Positions 8,645 through 19,279 of a DNA stretch of 51,081 nucleotides are shown here, piece by piece. The stretch's first letter is position 1, and each line of letters begins with the position of its first letter. The notes beneath the pieces were generated by a model. It ran no database searches and was not told the origin of the DNA. It saw only the letters and a list, made by a program, of their open reading frames with translations. The stretch is taken from NCBI GenBank assembly GCA_016874715.1, contig VGTK01000015.1, positions 1 to 51,081 of the forward strand, in the 5' to 3' direction. The position numbers were made by a program, and so were the translations under genes. This DNA comes from Deltaproteobacteria bacterium (GTDB taxonomy: Bacteria > Desulfobacterota > Binatia > UBA12015).

Positions 8645-10227
8645 GGTGCCACCCCGTCGTGCGCAACCACGGCGAGGCGCTCGGCCTCGCTGCCACCATC
8701 GCGGGACGCAAGCCCGCGCGATGCATCACCGAGGTGACGATTCGCCCCGGCGCGCTCGAGACGCTGCAAGAGCACGGTCACCGTCGGCTCGATGCGGTCG
8801 ATGAACGGCTTCGGATACACGCCCATCCAGACGATCATGACGATGACCGGTACGATCGCGGCGATCTCGCGCGGCGTGAGGTCGGTCAGTGCGTTGTTCT
8901 CTTCCTTCGTCACCGGACCGAAGACGACGTGCTTGTACATCGTGAGCATGTAGGCCGCGCCGAGGACCACTCCGATCGTGGCGATCGCCGCCGCCCAGCC
9001 GTGCGCGCGGAACGCGCCGAGCAGGATCAGGAACTCACCCACGAATCCGTTCAGGCCCGGGAGGCCGATCGACGACAGCGTGACCACGAGGAAGAGCGCC
9101 GAGAAGATCGGCACGACCTTCCACAGCCCCCCGTACTCGGAGATCTGCCGCGTGTGCTTCCGGTCGTAGATGAAGCCGATCAGGATGAAGAGGCCGCCGG
9201 TCGAGAGACCGTGGTTCACCATCTGCAGGACGCCACCGGTGAGACCGACCCGGTTGAAGGCGTAGATGCCCAGCATGACGAAGCCCAGGTGGCTGACCGA
9301 GGAGTACGCCACCAGACGCTTCATGTCGGGCTGCGGGAACGCGACCATGGCGCCGTAGATGATGCCGACGACCGACAGCGCGAGGATGATCGGAAAGGCG
9401 TCCTGTGCGGCCGCAGGGAACATCGGCAGCGCGAAACGCAGGAAGCCGTACGCCCCCATCTTCAGCAGGATGCCGGCGAGGTCCACCGAACCGCCGGTGG
9501 GCGCCTCGGTGTGCGCGTCGGGCAGCCAGGTGTGGAACGGCACCATCGGCACCTTGATCATGAAGGCGATCGCGAAGGCCCAGAAGAGCAGCGTCTCCTC
9601 CGCGTAGGAGAGCTTGGTGTCGTACAGCGTGACGATGTCGAAGCTCAGCTGCCCCGTCTTCGCGTGCACCAGCACCAGGTACAGCATCGCGATCATCATC
9701 AGCGCGCTGCCCGCCATCGTGTAGACGACGAACTTGATCGCGGCGTAGCGCCGGCGGGGGCCACCCCAGATCCCGATGACGAACACCATCGGGAAGAGCA
9801 TCAGCTCCCAGTACATGAAGAACAGAAACAGGTCCGTCGCGACCAGCGCGCCCAACATGCCGCTCTCGAGCAGCAGCATGAAGAACATGAACTCCTTCAC
9901 CCGGTGCTGGATGTCGGTCCACGCGGCGAGGATGACGACCGGCGTGAGGAACGTCGTCAGCAGGATGAGCCACAGCGAGAAGCCGTCGACCCCGATCGAG
10001 TAGTAGACGCCGAGGCTCGGCATCCACGGCACGGTCTCGGTCAGCTGCAGCGCGCCCACCGACGTGTCGAAGCCCGCGAGCATCACCAGCGACAGCAGGA
10101 ACGGGATCAGCCCGAGGCCGAACGCCGCGAGACGCGGGACCGAGAGCGGCTGCGACGGCAGCAGCGACACGATGATCGCCGCCCCGAGCGGCGACCAGAC
10201 GATCAGCGAAAGAAGCGGGAAGTCCAT
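8641..10227 (-). CDS. nuoM: NADH-quinone oxidoreductase subunit M
   Basis: A 528-residue antiporter-like subunit of the complex I membrane arm. Conserved channel residues are seen as Glu in MYWELMLFPMV and Lys in FMIKVPMVPFHTWLPDAH; AYSSVSHLGFVMLG also marks the family. After the last helix (IVPVIVMIVWMGVYPKPF) there is a polar tail of about 50 residues, longer than usual, which overlaps the nuoN start. It starts with ATG 16 bp after the nuoL stop. Confidence 0.95.
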   Translation of the reverse strand: MDFPLLSLIVWSPLGAAIIVSLLPSQPLSVPRLAAFGLGLIPFLLSLVMLAGFDTSVGALQLTETVPWMPSLGVYYSIGVDGFSLWLILLTTFLTPVVILAAWTDIQHRVKEFMFFMLLLESGMLGALVATDLFLFFMYWELMLFPMVFVIGIWGGPRRRYAAIKFVVYTMAGSALMMIAMLYLVLVHAKTGQLSFDIVTLYDTKLSYAEETLLFWAFAIAFMIKVPMVPFHTWLPDAHTEAPTGGSVDLAGILLKMGAYGFLRFALPMFPAAAQDAFPIILALSVVGIIYGAMVAFPQPDMKRLVAYSSVSHLGFVMLGIYAFNRVGLTGGVLQMVNHGLSTGGLFILIGFIYDRKHTRQISEYGGLWKVVPIFSALFLVVTLSSIGLPGLNGFVGEFLILLGAFRAHGWAAAIATIGVVLGAAYMLTMYKHVVFGPVTKEENNALTDLTPREIAAIVPVIVMIVWMGVYPKPFIDRIEPTVTVLLQRLERAGANRHLGDASRGLASRDGGSEAERLAVVAHDGVAP

Positions 10228-10243
10228 CAGCGCCCTCCCGCCG

Positions 10244-12217
<1,974 letters not shown>

Positions 12218-12225
12218 GGCTCTCG

Positions 12226-12527
12226 CTACCAGCGCAGGAGGCTAATCTCGTCGGCGTTCACGGTGCGACGCTGCGAGTAGATGGCGAGGAAGATCGCCAG
12301 ACCGACGGCGACTTCCGCGGCTGCGACGGTCATCACGAAGAACACGATCATCTGGCCCGTCATCGACACGAGCTGGCGCGACAGCGCGACGAACGTGAGG
12401 TTCACCGCGTTCAGCATCAGCTCGACCGACATCAGGATGACGATCACGTTGCGACGCGTGAGCACGCCGGCGCAGCCGATCGCGAAGATCAGCGCTGCCA
12501 GTACGAGGTAGTTTTCGACCGGGACGT

Positions 12528-12531
<4 letters not shown>
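12226..12531 (-). CDS. nuoK: NADH-quinone oxidoreductase subunit K
   Basis: A 101-residue three-helix membrane subunit. The two conserved proton-path glutamates are present in MSVELMLNAVNLTF and VAAAEVAVGLAIF. The start is GTG at 12531, overlapping the nuoJ TGA as GTGA. Length and order after nuoJ are canonical. Confidence 0.95.
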
Positions 12532-13018
<487 letters not shown>

Positions 13019-13022
<4 letters not shown>

Positions 13023-14125
13023 GGGACGGTGAATCCCTCGAGCGCCAGCACCAGCACCGCGGTCACGACGACGTTGGCGAGACCGATCGGCAGCAGGCGC
13101 TTCCAACCCAGGTTCATCAGCTGGTCGTAGCGCATGCGCGGGTACGTCCAGCGGACGAGGATCTGCAGCCAGCAGAAGATGAACAGCTTCGTCAGGAAGG
13201 CACCGACCTGCAGGATCGTGACGACCAGCGACGGCACCCCGAAGAAGAAGCCCCCGGGAAGGTGGAATCCGTCACGGTACAGGTAGGGTACCTGCCAGCC
13301 GCCGAAGAACAGCGTCGTGACCAGCGCCGCGACGATGGCGACCTCGATGAAGTCGGACATCATGAACATGGACTGCTTCGAGCCCGAGTACTCGGTGTAG
13401 AAGCCGGCGACCAGCTCCGACTCCGCTTCCGGCAGGTCGAACGGCGGGCGCTTGGACTCCGCGATGCCGGCAATGAAGAACAGCACCAGGGCCAGCGGCT
13501 GGTAGAACACGCCCCAGGCGGGGATCACGCCCCACATGAGCTGCCCCTGCGCGCGGGCGATCTCCTGCAGGTCGAGGGAGCCGTAGGTCAGCACCACGGC
13601 GACGAGCGCGAGCCCCATGCCGATCTCGTACGAGACCATCTGCGCCGAGCCGCGAACGCCGCCGAGAAACGCGTAGCGCGAGTTCGACGCCCAGCCGCCG
13701 ATCACGACGCCGTACACGCCGAGCGAGACCATGCCCAGGACGAACAGCAGGCCCACGTTCACGTCGGCGGCCTGGAGGTTGATCACCCGCTCGCCGAGCA
13801 CGAGCACGTCACCGAACGGCACGACCGCGAAGGTCACGAAGAGCGGCAGCACCGCGATGAAGGGCGCGAGCCAGTGCAGGAACGCGTCGGCGTCCTTCGG
13901 GATGATGTCTTCCTTGTGGAAGAGCTTCAACGGGTCGGCCATCAGCGTGTTGACGATGCCGAGGTTGAACGGGAGGAGCCCGCCGAAGAGGTTCGCCCGG
14001 TTCGCACCCACGCGATCCTGGATCAACGCCGATCCCTTGCGCTCGACCCAGAGCAGCAGGACCGTGAGCTGCAGCAGGATGAGCAGCGCCACGAGCGCCA
14101 GCACGAAGGAGATCAAGAAGTCCAT
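13019..14125 (-). CDS. nuoH: NADH-quinone oxidoreductase subunit H
   Basis: A 368-residue quinone-chamber subunit of complex I. Typical motifs are WVERKGSALIQDRVGANRA near the N-terminus, the acidic loop RPPFDLPEAESELVAGF, TEYSGSKQSMFM, and the C-terminal RWTYPRMRYDQLMNLGWK. It follows nuoA directly (33-bp gap). In most bacteria nuoB-G lie between nuoA and nuoH and nuoI follows nuoH; none of these is here. Confidence 0.95.
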
Positions 14126-14158
14126 CGACCACCGATCCGAGCGCCCGTCAGCGGGGGC

Positions 14159-14515
14159 TCAATCCCATTCCAGCGCCCCGACGCGCCAGACGTACGCGAG
14201 GCCGACACCGAGCACCGCAATGAACACGGCCATCTCGGCGAGCCCGATCCACCCCAGCCGGCGGAAGACGACCGCCCACGGGTACATGAACACCACCTCG
14301 ATGTCGAAGACGACGAACAGAATCGCGGTGAGGTAGAACTTCACCGGGAAGCGGATGCCGCGGATCGAGCCGATCGGCGGGTTGCCGGTCTCGAAGATCT
14401 CCGACTTGGCCTTGTTCTCGACCTTGGGGCCGAGCAGCCAGCTGGCGCCGCACATGATCCCGGCGACGATCGCGCACAGGGCGAAGCTGATGAGCAGAGC
14501 GATGTACGGGTTCAT
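14159..14515 (-). CDS. nuoA: NADH-quinone oxidoreductase subunit A
   Basis: A 118-residue three-helix subunit next to the quinone site. Conserved FYLTAILFVVFDIEVVFMYP is seen, with Glu/Asp in FDIEVVF. The ATG at 14515 gives MNPYIALLISF, the normal first helix; an upstream ATG at 14602 would add 29 polar residues and is rejected. It is the first gene of the membrane-arm operon, divergent from amgK. Confidence 0.93.
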   Translation of the reverse strand: MNPYIALLISFALCAIVAGIMCGASWLLGPKVENKAKSEIFETGNPPIGSIRGIRFPVKFYLTAILFVVFDIEVVFMYPWAVVFRRLGWIGLAEMAVFIAVLGVGLAYVWRVGALEWD

Positions 14516-14574
14516 CAATCGATCTCGCGATCTCGCCGAAGGGTCTCCTCGCCACTCGCCGCGAAACCCACCGG

Positions 14575-14602
14575 ACCTTAGAGATTCCATTTGCCAAGTC
14601 AA
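14575..14602 (-). promoter_or_regulatory. Weak candidate promoter for the nuo operon
   Basis: On the minus strand TTGACT (14602-14597) is followed after 16 bp by TAAGGT (14580-14575), about 60 bp upstream of the nuoA ATG. The -10 box is poor. The -35 region reads TTTGACTTGGCAAAT, whose core TGACTTGKCAA is shared with the tetR promoter. Assignment is tentative. Confidence 0.3.
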
Positions 14603-14626
14603 ATTCGCTCGGCTAACGCGCGCCGC

Positions 14627-15700
14627 ATGTCGGCCTCATCGCTCGCTCCGCGCGACTCGGACGCGCTTGCGAGCGCGGTGCGCCACGCCTTTCCGCGGTG
14701 CAGCCTCGATGCGGTCGAGATGCTCGCCGGCGACGCCTCCGCCCGGCGCTACGCGAGGCTGCGCCTCGCGGGCGACGCACCCGCGACCGTGATCGCGATG
14801 CTGCTGCCGCGCGATGCCCCGCCGGGCGCTTCGGAGGAGATCTCGGCGCTCGACACCGCGACCGAGCTGCCGTTCGTGTCGCTGCAGCGCTTCCTCGCGC
14901 GCCACGGCGTGCCCGTCCCCGTGCTGCACTTCGTCGGAGACGAGTTGCTGCTGCTCGAGGACCTGGGCGACGTGCCACTCGCAGAAGCGGCCCACGGGCC
15001 GGACCGCGACGCGCTCTTCGGCGAGGCGACCGACATGCTCGCGCGGATCGCGGGGCTCGAGCGAGAGCCCGACCCGTCGTGCGTCGCCTTCCGCCAGCGC
15101 TACGACCGCGCGCTCATCGCGCGCGAGCTCGACGTGGTGTGCTCGCACGGCTTCGCCCCCCGCGACGGGGGCCCTGCCCGCCCGGCCGACGCCGACCCCG
15201 AGCTCGCCGCGGCCCTGGCGAAGCTCGGCGACCGCATCGCGGCGCAACCCGTCGTGCTCATGCACCGCGACTTCCACGCCTGGAACCTGCAGGTCGACCA
15301 GCAAGGGCGCGTGCGCGTGATCGACTTCCAGGACGCGCTGCTCGGCCCCGCGCTCTACGACCTCGCGAGCCTGTGCACCGATCGCGACAGCGACCGCTTC
15401 GTCGACCCGACGCTCGAGGAGATGCTGGTGCGCCGCTTCGGCGTCGAGCTCGCCGGTCGTGGCGGGCCTGCGTACACGGGCGAAGCGGCACGCCTGCACG
15501 CGGACTACTTCGACGCCGTCGCCTACCGCACGCTGCGCGTGATCGGACGCTTCCGCTTCCTCGCCATCGAGAAGGGCAAGCCGGGCTACCTGCACTTCCT
15601 GCCGCGCATGGCACGCCAGACGCGACGCGCGCTCGAGGCGAACTCGGACCACGAGCTGCTGCGCGTGCTCGCGGCGCGCAGCGCGCTGTTCGTCGCATGA
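14627..15700 (+). CDS. amgK: N-acetylmuramate/N-acetylglucosamine anomeric kinase, AmgK-like
   Basis: A 357-residue aminoglycoside-phosphotransferase-fold kinase. Seen: the catalytic loop HRDFHAWN (His213, Asp215, Asn220), the metal-binding VIDFQDA (Asp233), and an N-terminal lobe with EDLGDVPL. AmgK phosphorylates MurNAc/GlcNAc at C1 in wall recycling. The assignment rests on the next gene: a MurU-type nucleotidyltransferase overlapping by ATGA, the AmgK-MurU pair known from Pseudomonas. The ATG at 14627 is chosen over one 12 codons upstream because it gives a more usual N-terminus. Without the neighbour it would only be called an APH-family kinase. Confidence 0.8.
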   Translation: MSASSLAPRDSDALASAVRHAFPRCSLDAVEMLAGDASARRYARLRLAGDAPATVIAMLLPRDAPPGASEEISALDTATELPFVSLQRFLARHGVPVPVLHFVGDELLLLEDLGDVPLAEAAHGPDRDALFGEATDMLARIAGLEREPDPSCVAFRQRYDRALIARELDVVCSHGFAPRDGGPARPADADPELAAALAKLGDRIAAQPVVLMHRDFHAWNLQVDQQGRVRVIDFQDALLGPALYDLASLCTDRDSDRFVDPTLEEMLVRRFGVELAGRGGPAYTGEAARLHADYFDAVAYRTLRVIGRFRFLAIEKGKPGYLHFLPRMARQTRRALEANSDHELLRVLAARSALFVA

Positions 15701-16506
15701 GCGCGCACGACGACGTGTCTCTCGCGCCGCGAGCCATGGTCCTCGCCGCGGGCCGCGGCACGCGGCTGCGGCCCCTCACCGACGTGACGCCGAAGCCGAT
15801 GATCGAGGTCGCGGGGCACCCGCTGATCGCCTACAGTCTCGGGCTGCTGCGCGCGCACGGCATCCGCGACGCGGTGGTCAACACGCACCACCTGGGTGAC
15901 CGCCTGAGGGCCGACCTCGGCGACGGCTCGGCCTGGGGAGTCCGCATCCACTACTCGAACGAGGTCGAGCTGCTCGACACCGGCGGCGGGATCCGCTTCG
16001 CGGCCCCGCTGCTCGACGCACTGCTGCCGCGGGGCGTCGATCCCGCCGACTCGCCGATCGTCATCCTCAACGGGGACGTGGTCTGCGATGCGCCGCTCGG
16101 CGAGGTGGTGCGCTTCCACCGCCAGCAGCGGGCTCTTGCGACCTTCGTGCTGCGGGACGACCCGCGGGCCGTGGAGTACGGGCTGTTCGGCTGCGACCAG
16201 GAAGGCCGTATCCAGCGCTTCCTCGGCCGGGGCGCACCGGCCGACGGCCTGTTCGAGCGGATGTTCGCGTCGGTCCAGGTGCTCGACCCGCGCATGCTCG
16301 ACCTGATGCCGGCGGGCCGCTCGTTCCACACCATGCGGGAGCTCTACCCCGAGCTGTTCGAGCGCGGCGAGCGCTTCTTCGGCTGGGCGTACGACGGCCC
16401 CTGGCACACGGCCGACACCGCGGACGACCTCGCGCGGGCCCGTCGCGCGCTCGCCGGCGACGGCCAGCTGGCCTGGATGCGCGACCTGCCCCTGCCGACG
16501 CGCTGA
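15697..16506 (+). CDS. murU: MurNAc-1-phosphate uridylyltransferase, MurU-like
   Basis: A 269-residue nucleotidyltransferase. The N-terminal signature AAGRGTRLRPLT followed by PKPM is the sugar-phosphate nucleotide-binding motif, and LNGDVVCD carries the metal Asp. It lacks the C-terminal left-handed helix of GlmU and is the right length for MurU, which makes UDP-MurNAc from MurNAc-1-P. The start ATG overlaps the amgK stop (ATGA), so the two are translationally coupled. A glucose- or mannose-1-phosphate transferase is the alternative. Confidence 0.8.
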   Translation: MSAHDDVSLAPRAMVLAAGRGTRLRPLTDVTPKPMIEVAGHPLIAYSLGLLRAHGIRDAVVNTHHLGDRLRADLGDGSAWGVRIHYSNEVELLDTGGGIRFAAPLLDALLPRGVDPADSPIVILNGDVVCDAPLGEVVRFHRQQRALATFVLRDDPRAVEYGLFGCDQEGRIQRFLGRGAPADGLFERMFASVQVLDPRMLDLMPAGRSFHTMRELYPELFERGERFFGWAYDGPWHTADTADDLARARRALAGDGQLAWMRDLPLPTR

Positions 16507-16566
16507 CGCGGTTGCCGGAGCGCTCCGCGAATTGCCGGGGTTCGGCGACCGTGCTAGCGCACTCCC

Positions 16567-17397
16567 ATGGCGAATCCGGATGCCGGGGGCAGTCAGACCC
16601 TCGACCTCGCCCGGCAGAACGACCTCTTCGAGACCGTCGCCCCCGAGGAGATTCTCGCGTGGGTGACCTCCCGCTTCGCCCCGGACGCCGTCCTGACGAT
16701 GTCGTTCCAGCACGAGGGCGTGGTCATCGCGCACATGCTGCGCAAGATCGCGCCCGAAACCCCGATCCTGTTCATCGACACCGGCTACCACTTCGAGGAG
16801 ACCCTCAAGTACCGCGACCAGCTGATCGAGTTCTTCGGCTTTCCGATCCGCAATCTGACCTCGATCATGCCGCGCGCCGAATTCGTCGCGAAGTACGGCG
16901 ACGGTCTCTATGACCGCGATCCGGACCTCTGCTGCAAGATCAACAAGGTCGAGCCGATGCAGCTCGCCCTGCGGGGCGTCCGGGCGTGGATCAACGGACG
17001 GCGTCGCGACCAGGCGACCACGCGCACCCGCATGCCGATCGTGGAGCGCCTGCAGGGCGGAATCGTCAAGGCGAACCCGCTCGCCAACTGGACGTCGCGC
17101 GACACCTACGGCTACCTGACGAAGCACGACATCCCCACGCATCCGCTCTTCGGGCAGGGCTACACGAGCATCGGCTGCTTCCCCTGCACCCGACCGGTCC
17201 TGCCCGGCGAGGACGAGCGCGCCGGACGCTGGGCCGGGAAGAACAAGACCGAGTGCGGCCTGCACACGTTCCTCGGGAACGACGAGGCAGCGCCCGACGC
17301 CGGCACGAAGGACGTCGCGGAGACACCGCGCGGCCCCGAGCGGGCCAGCGTGGAGGACGCGCCGGAGACGCCCCGCTCGCGCGCCGTCCGCAGCTGA
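16567..17397 (+). CDS. cysH: Adenylyl-sulfate reductase (iron-sulfur CysH type)
   Basis: A 276-residue assimilatory sulfonucleotide reductase. Cys122-Cys123 (DLCCKINK) and Cys204-x2-Cys207 (IGCFPCTRP) form the [4Fe-4S] site that marks APS reductases rather than cluster-free PAPS reductases. The catalytic Cys230 is in TECGLH. The phosphate-loop equivalent is TMSFQHEG near residue 45. After ECGLH there is a polar tail of about 43 residues rich in Glu, Ala and Pro, longer than usual. It acts in the cytoplasm, reducing APS to sulfite with thioredoxin. No other cys genes are adjacent. Confidence 0.88.
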   Translation: MANPDAGGSQTLDLARQNDLFETVAPEEILAWVTSRFAPDAVLTMSFQHEGVVIAHMLRKIAPETPILFIDTGYHFEETLKYRDQLIEFFGFPIRNLTSIMPRAEFVAKYGDGLYDRDPDLCCKINKVEPMQLALRGVRAWINGRRRDQATTRTRMPIVERLQGGIVKANPLANWTSRDTYGYLTKHDIPTHPLFGQGYTSIGCFPCTRPVLPGEDERAGRWAGKNKTECGLHTFLGNDEAAPDAGTKDVAETPRGPERASVEDAPETPRSRAVRS

Positions 17398-17406
17398 CGC
17401 GCGCAA

Positions 17407-17439
17407 CCGCCCGCCGGCCAGAGGTGGACAGCCGGGCGG
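17407..17439. terminator. Convergent cysH / hydrolase hairpin
   Basis: CCGCCCG (17407-17413) pairs with CGGGCGG (17433-17439) across a 19-nt loop, in the 63-bp gap between convergent genes. No T-run; weak candidate. Confidence 0.35.
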
Positions 17440-17460
17440 GTCGCGTCGCACGGGCGCGGC

Positions 17461-18225
17461 TCAGTCGACCAGGTCCTCGTCGCCCCGGAGGACGAGCAGC
17501 CCGGCGCCCGCGCTCCTGATGATCCAGCGGTGGACCTGCGTGATCCAGTCGTCGGCGCGCGGCTCGAGCATCGGCCAGTGCCCACCCGCGATGCACAGGA
17601 AGTCGGCCTCGATGCCACGGGCGCAGATCTCGGCCAGCATCGGCGATGCCACCGGGTCGGCGTCCTGTGCGACCAGCAGCGCCGGTGCGACCGGACGAGC
17701 GGGCGTCGCGAGGCGATCGACCTCGCGCAGCAGGCCCGCGGGCTCCGGACCGAGCGCGACCGCGACCTCGTGGCGACGCTCGGCCGGAATGCGCGCGAAG
17801 TAGGCGTGCCCGGGATCCGGCGGCCCGACCGGCGCAGCGGCACCGCGCAGGCGGAGCAGAAGGCGCGTCAGCGGCGACTGCAGAGACGCGGTCCCGTCGA
17901 GCAGGGGCGCCAATGCGACCGCGGCCCGCACGACGCCACGGGCCGCGAGCGCCAGCGCCACCAGGGCCCCGGCATCGTGGCCGATCACGACGGGCGGAAC
18001 GTCCCGCTGCCGCGCGACGCGCTCGATCCGGTCCACCCAGGACAGACCATCGGACTGCGCGCTTGACGGCAGACGATCGACCAGCACGCAGCTCCAGCCG
18101 CGGTGCGCGAAGCCGGCCGCGACGCCCCGCCAGATGCGTGCATCCGCCCACAGCCCGTGCACGAACAGCAGCTCGGCGCGGTAGCGCTCGCTCTCGGGCG
18201 GCAGCACCACGAGTCCGTCGGACAT
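17461..18225 (-). CDS. Alpha/beta-fold hydrolase with Asp at the nucleophile position
   Basis: A 254-residue alpha/beta hydrolase. FVHGLW gives the oxyanion HG motif, the nucleophile elbow reads VIGHDAGA (G-H-D-A-G), and the late IAGGHWPMLE supplies the catalytic His. The elbow has Asp where serine hydrolases have Ser, as in epoxide hydrolases and haloalkane dehalogenases. The acid residue may be the Asp in AQDADPV. The C-terminus is slightly extended and hydrophobic (SAGAGLLVLRG). It is convergent with cysH. Function beyond hydrolase cannot be fixed. Confidence 0.7.
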   Translation of the reverse strand: MSDGLVVLPPESERYRAELLFVHGLWADARIWRGVAAGFAHRGWSCVLVDRLPSSAQSDGLSWVDRIERVARQRDVPPVVIGHDAGALVALALAARGVVRAAVALAPLLDGTASLQSPLTRLLLRLRGAAAPVGPPDPGHAYFARIPAERRHEVAVALGPEPAGLLREVDRLATPARPVAPALLVAQDADPVASPMLAEICARGIEADFLCIAGGHWPMLEPRADDWITQVHRWIIRSAGAGLLVLRGDEDLVD

Positions 18226-18303
18226 GGCCGAATCCCTAGTCCAGCGCGCACTCGCCGTCCATCCGGTGGGTGCGGGCGTACGGCAACGGGCGCCAGAACG
18301 GCA

Positions 18304-18335
18304 AGAGCCCTCGGACCTTGCGATCCGAGGGCTCT
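18304..18335 (-). terminator. Perfect 12-bp hairpin downstream of the Lys-rich gene
   Basis: AGAGCCCTCGGA and TCCGAGGGCTCT pair perfectly around an 8-nt loop. It lies between the 36-residue Lys-rich gene and the alpha/beta hydrolase, both minus strand. A second, imperfect hairpin (about 18392-18413) lies nearer the small gene. There is no clear T-run after the stem, but its position suggests termination of the small transcript. Confidence 0.5.
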
Positions 18336-18459
18336 CACTGTGTCCGGGTCCGAGACCCGCTCGCCTGAGATCAAACTTTTTTAGTTTACCCCTCGGCCTA
18401 CGCCGAGAGGCGTTTCCCCATATTTATCTTGCTGAGTGCGACTTCCGTGAACGTGTTGC

Positions 18460-18570
18460 CTACTTGCGCTTGGCCGGAGCCTTCTTCTTCTTGGCCGGAG
18501 CCTTCTTCTTGGCCTTCGACGCGGTCTTCGCAGGGGCCTTCTTGGCCGCCTTCTTCTTCGCAACTGGCAT
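18460..18570 (-). CDS. 36-residue Lys/Ala/Pro-rich histone H1-tail-like protein
   Basis: The ATG at 18570 follows a perfect AAGGAGG ribosome site with a 5-nt spacer, and the frame closes with TAG at 18460. The product starts MPVAKKKAAKK and consists almost only of Lys (about half), Ala and Pro with KKAPAK repeats, ending KAPAKRK. Such composition matches the C-terminal tail of histone H1 and bacterial H1-like/AlgP-like nucleoid proteins, so DNA or RNA binding by charge is inferred. A near-consensus promoter lies about 85 bp upstream and hairpins follow, so it is a self-contained unit. It is easily missed because of its size. Confidence 0.75.
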   Translation of the reverse strand: MPVAKKKAAKKAPAKTASKAKKKAPAKKKKAPAKRK

Positions 18571-18656
18571 GGATGCCTCCTTCGGCTCGTTCAGAGCCTC
18601 TTTCCCCTCTCAGGCGAGTTCCACCACCACAACCCCACAACCACCTCTTGGACGAC

Positions 18657-18686
18657 ATTTTACGAAGATCTCTTTAAGGTTGTCAA
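18657..18686 (-). promoter_or_regulatory. Near-consensus sigma70 promoter of the Lys-rich gene
   Basis: On the minus strand a perfect TTGACA (18686-18681), an 18-bp spacer and TAAAAT (18662-18657) precede the small gene. The AT-rich patch stands out in this GC-rich window. The predicted leader is about 80 nt. Confidence 0.65.
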
Positions 18687-18842
18687 TAGGAGAATGACTT
18701 TTTAAAAGCGCGACCACTACTTTTCTGCCGGATTCGGACGCCAAAATGCCGTTCACGAAGCTACCGCGCCTCGCAAGAACTTCGTTTTGCCGGTGGCGAG
18801 ACCGGTTGCCGCACCGCCGGCACGTCGTGTAGAGGATGGCGC

Positions 18843-19250
18843 GTGGACCCCACCTGGTCGTTGCTCCGGCGCTCGTGGTTCGCGGTCGCAGCACTGGCGG
18901 TCGCGATCGTGCTTCTGATCTCGGCGGCGTGGAGCGAGCGCGGGCTTTCCCGCGTCGCGCAGCTCCGCGCCGAGCTCGAACAGACAGAGGACCGCAACTT
19001 CCGCCTGGTACAGCAGATCAGCGCGCTGCGCCGCGACATCGAGATGGCGCGCACGGACGACGCGACGCTCGAGCACCTGGCCCGTCGCTACCTGGGCATG
19101 GCGCGCCCGGGCGAGGTGGTCTACCGCGTGTCGCCCGCGAAGGACGCGGCGGGCAATCCCGCGCCGGCGCCACCGGCCGCGGCATGGGACGAGCGCTACG
19201 ATGCGCAGGAGGACGAGGCCGTCATCGGACCGGCCGGGGACGTGGACTGA
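18843..19250 (+). CDS. ftsB: Cell division protein FtsB / DivIC-like
   Basis: A 135-residue bitopic protein. A short basic N-terminus precedes one membrane helix (about residues 12-28), then a heptad coiled coil (LRAELEQTEDRNFRLVQQ onward) and the C-terminal LGMARPGEVVYRV, the FtsB/DivIC signature. It would act in the septal FtsQLB complex, bridging the inner membrane and periplasm. The last 40 residues are a Pro/Ala/acidic tail not usual for the family. The start is GTG at 18843. It is divergent from the Lys-rich gene; no enolase gene, its usual neighbour, is present. Confidence 0.8.
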   Translation: MDPTWSLLRRSWFAVAALAVAIVLLISAAWSERGLSRVAQLRAELEQTEDRNFRLVQQISALRRDIEMARTDDATLEHLARRYLGMARPGEVVYRVSPAKDAAGNPAPAPPAAAWDERYDAQEDEAVIGPAGDVD

Positions 19251-19251
19251 C

Positions 19252-19272
19252 CCGCCGCGCGCCGCGCGGCGG
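19252..19272. terminator. Convergent ftsB / gcvH-like terminator
   Basis: CCGCCGCGC-GCC-GCGCGGCGG is a perfect 9-bp stem with a 3-nt loop, filling the 29-bp gap between the convergent stops. Bidirectional termination is inferred. Confidence 0.55.
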
Positions 19273-19279
19273 ACTTCGA

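Noticed and set aside
18290..18376. A tRNA-like look with GGGTCCGAGACCC and strong hairpins
   Set aside because: No acceptor stem, anticodon arm or D-loop can be drawn; it is better explained as terminator hairpins.
18398..18658. An 86-residue minus-strand frame around the Lys-rich gene
   Set aside because: Its ATG lies in the -10 box of the promoter, and its sequence is out of frame with the strong ribosome site of the 36-residue gene.
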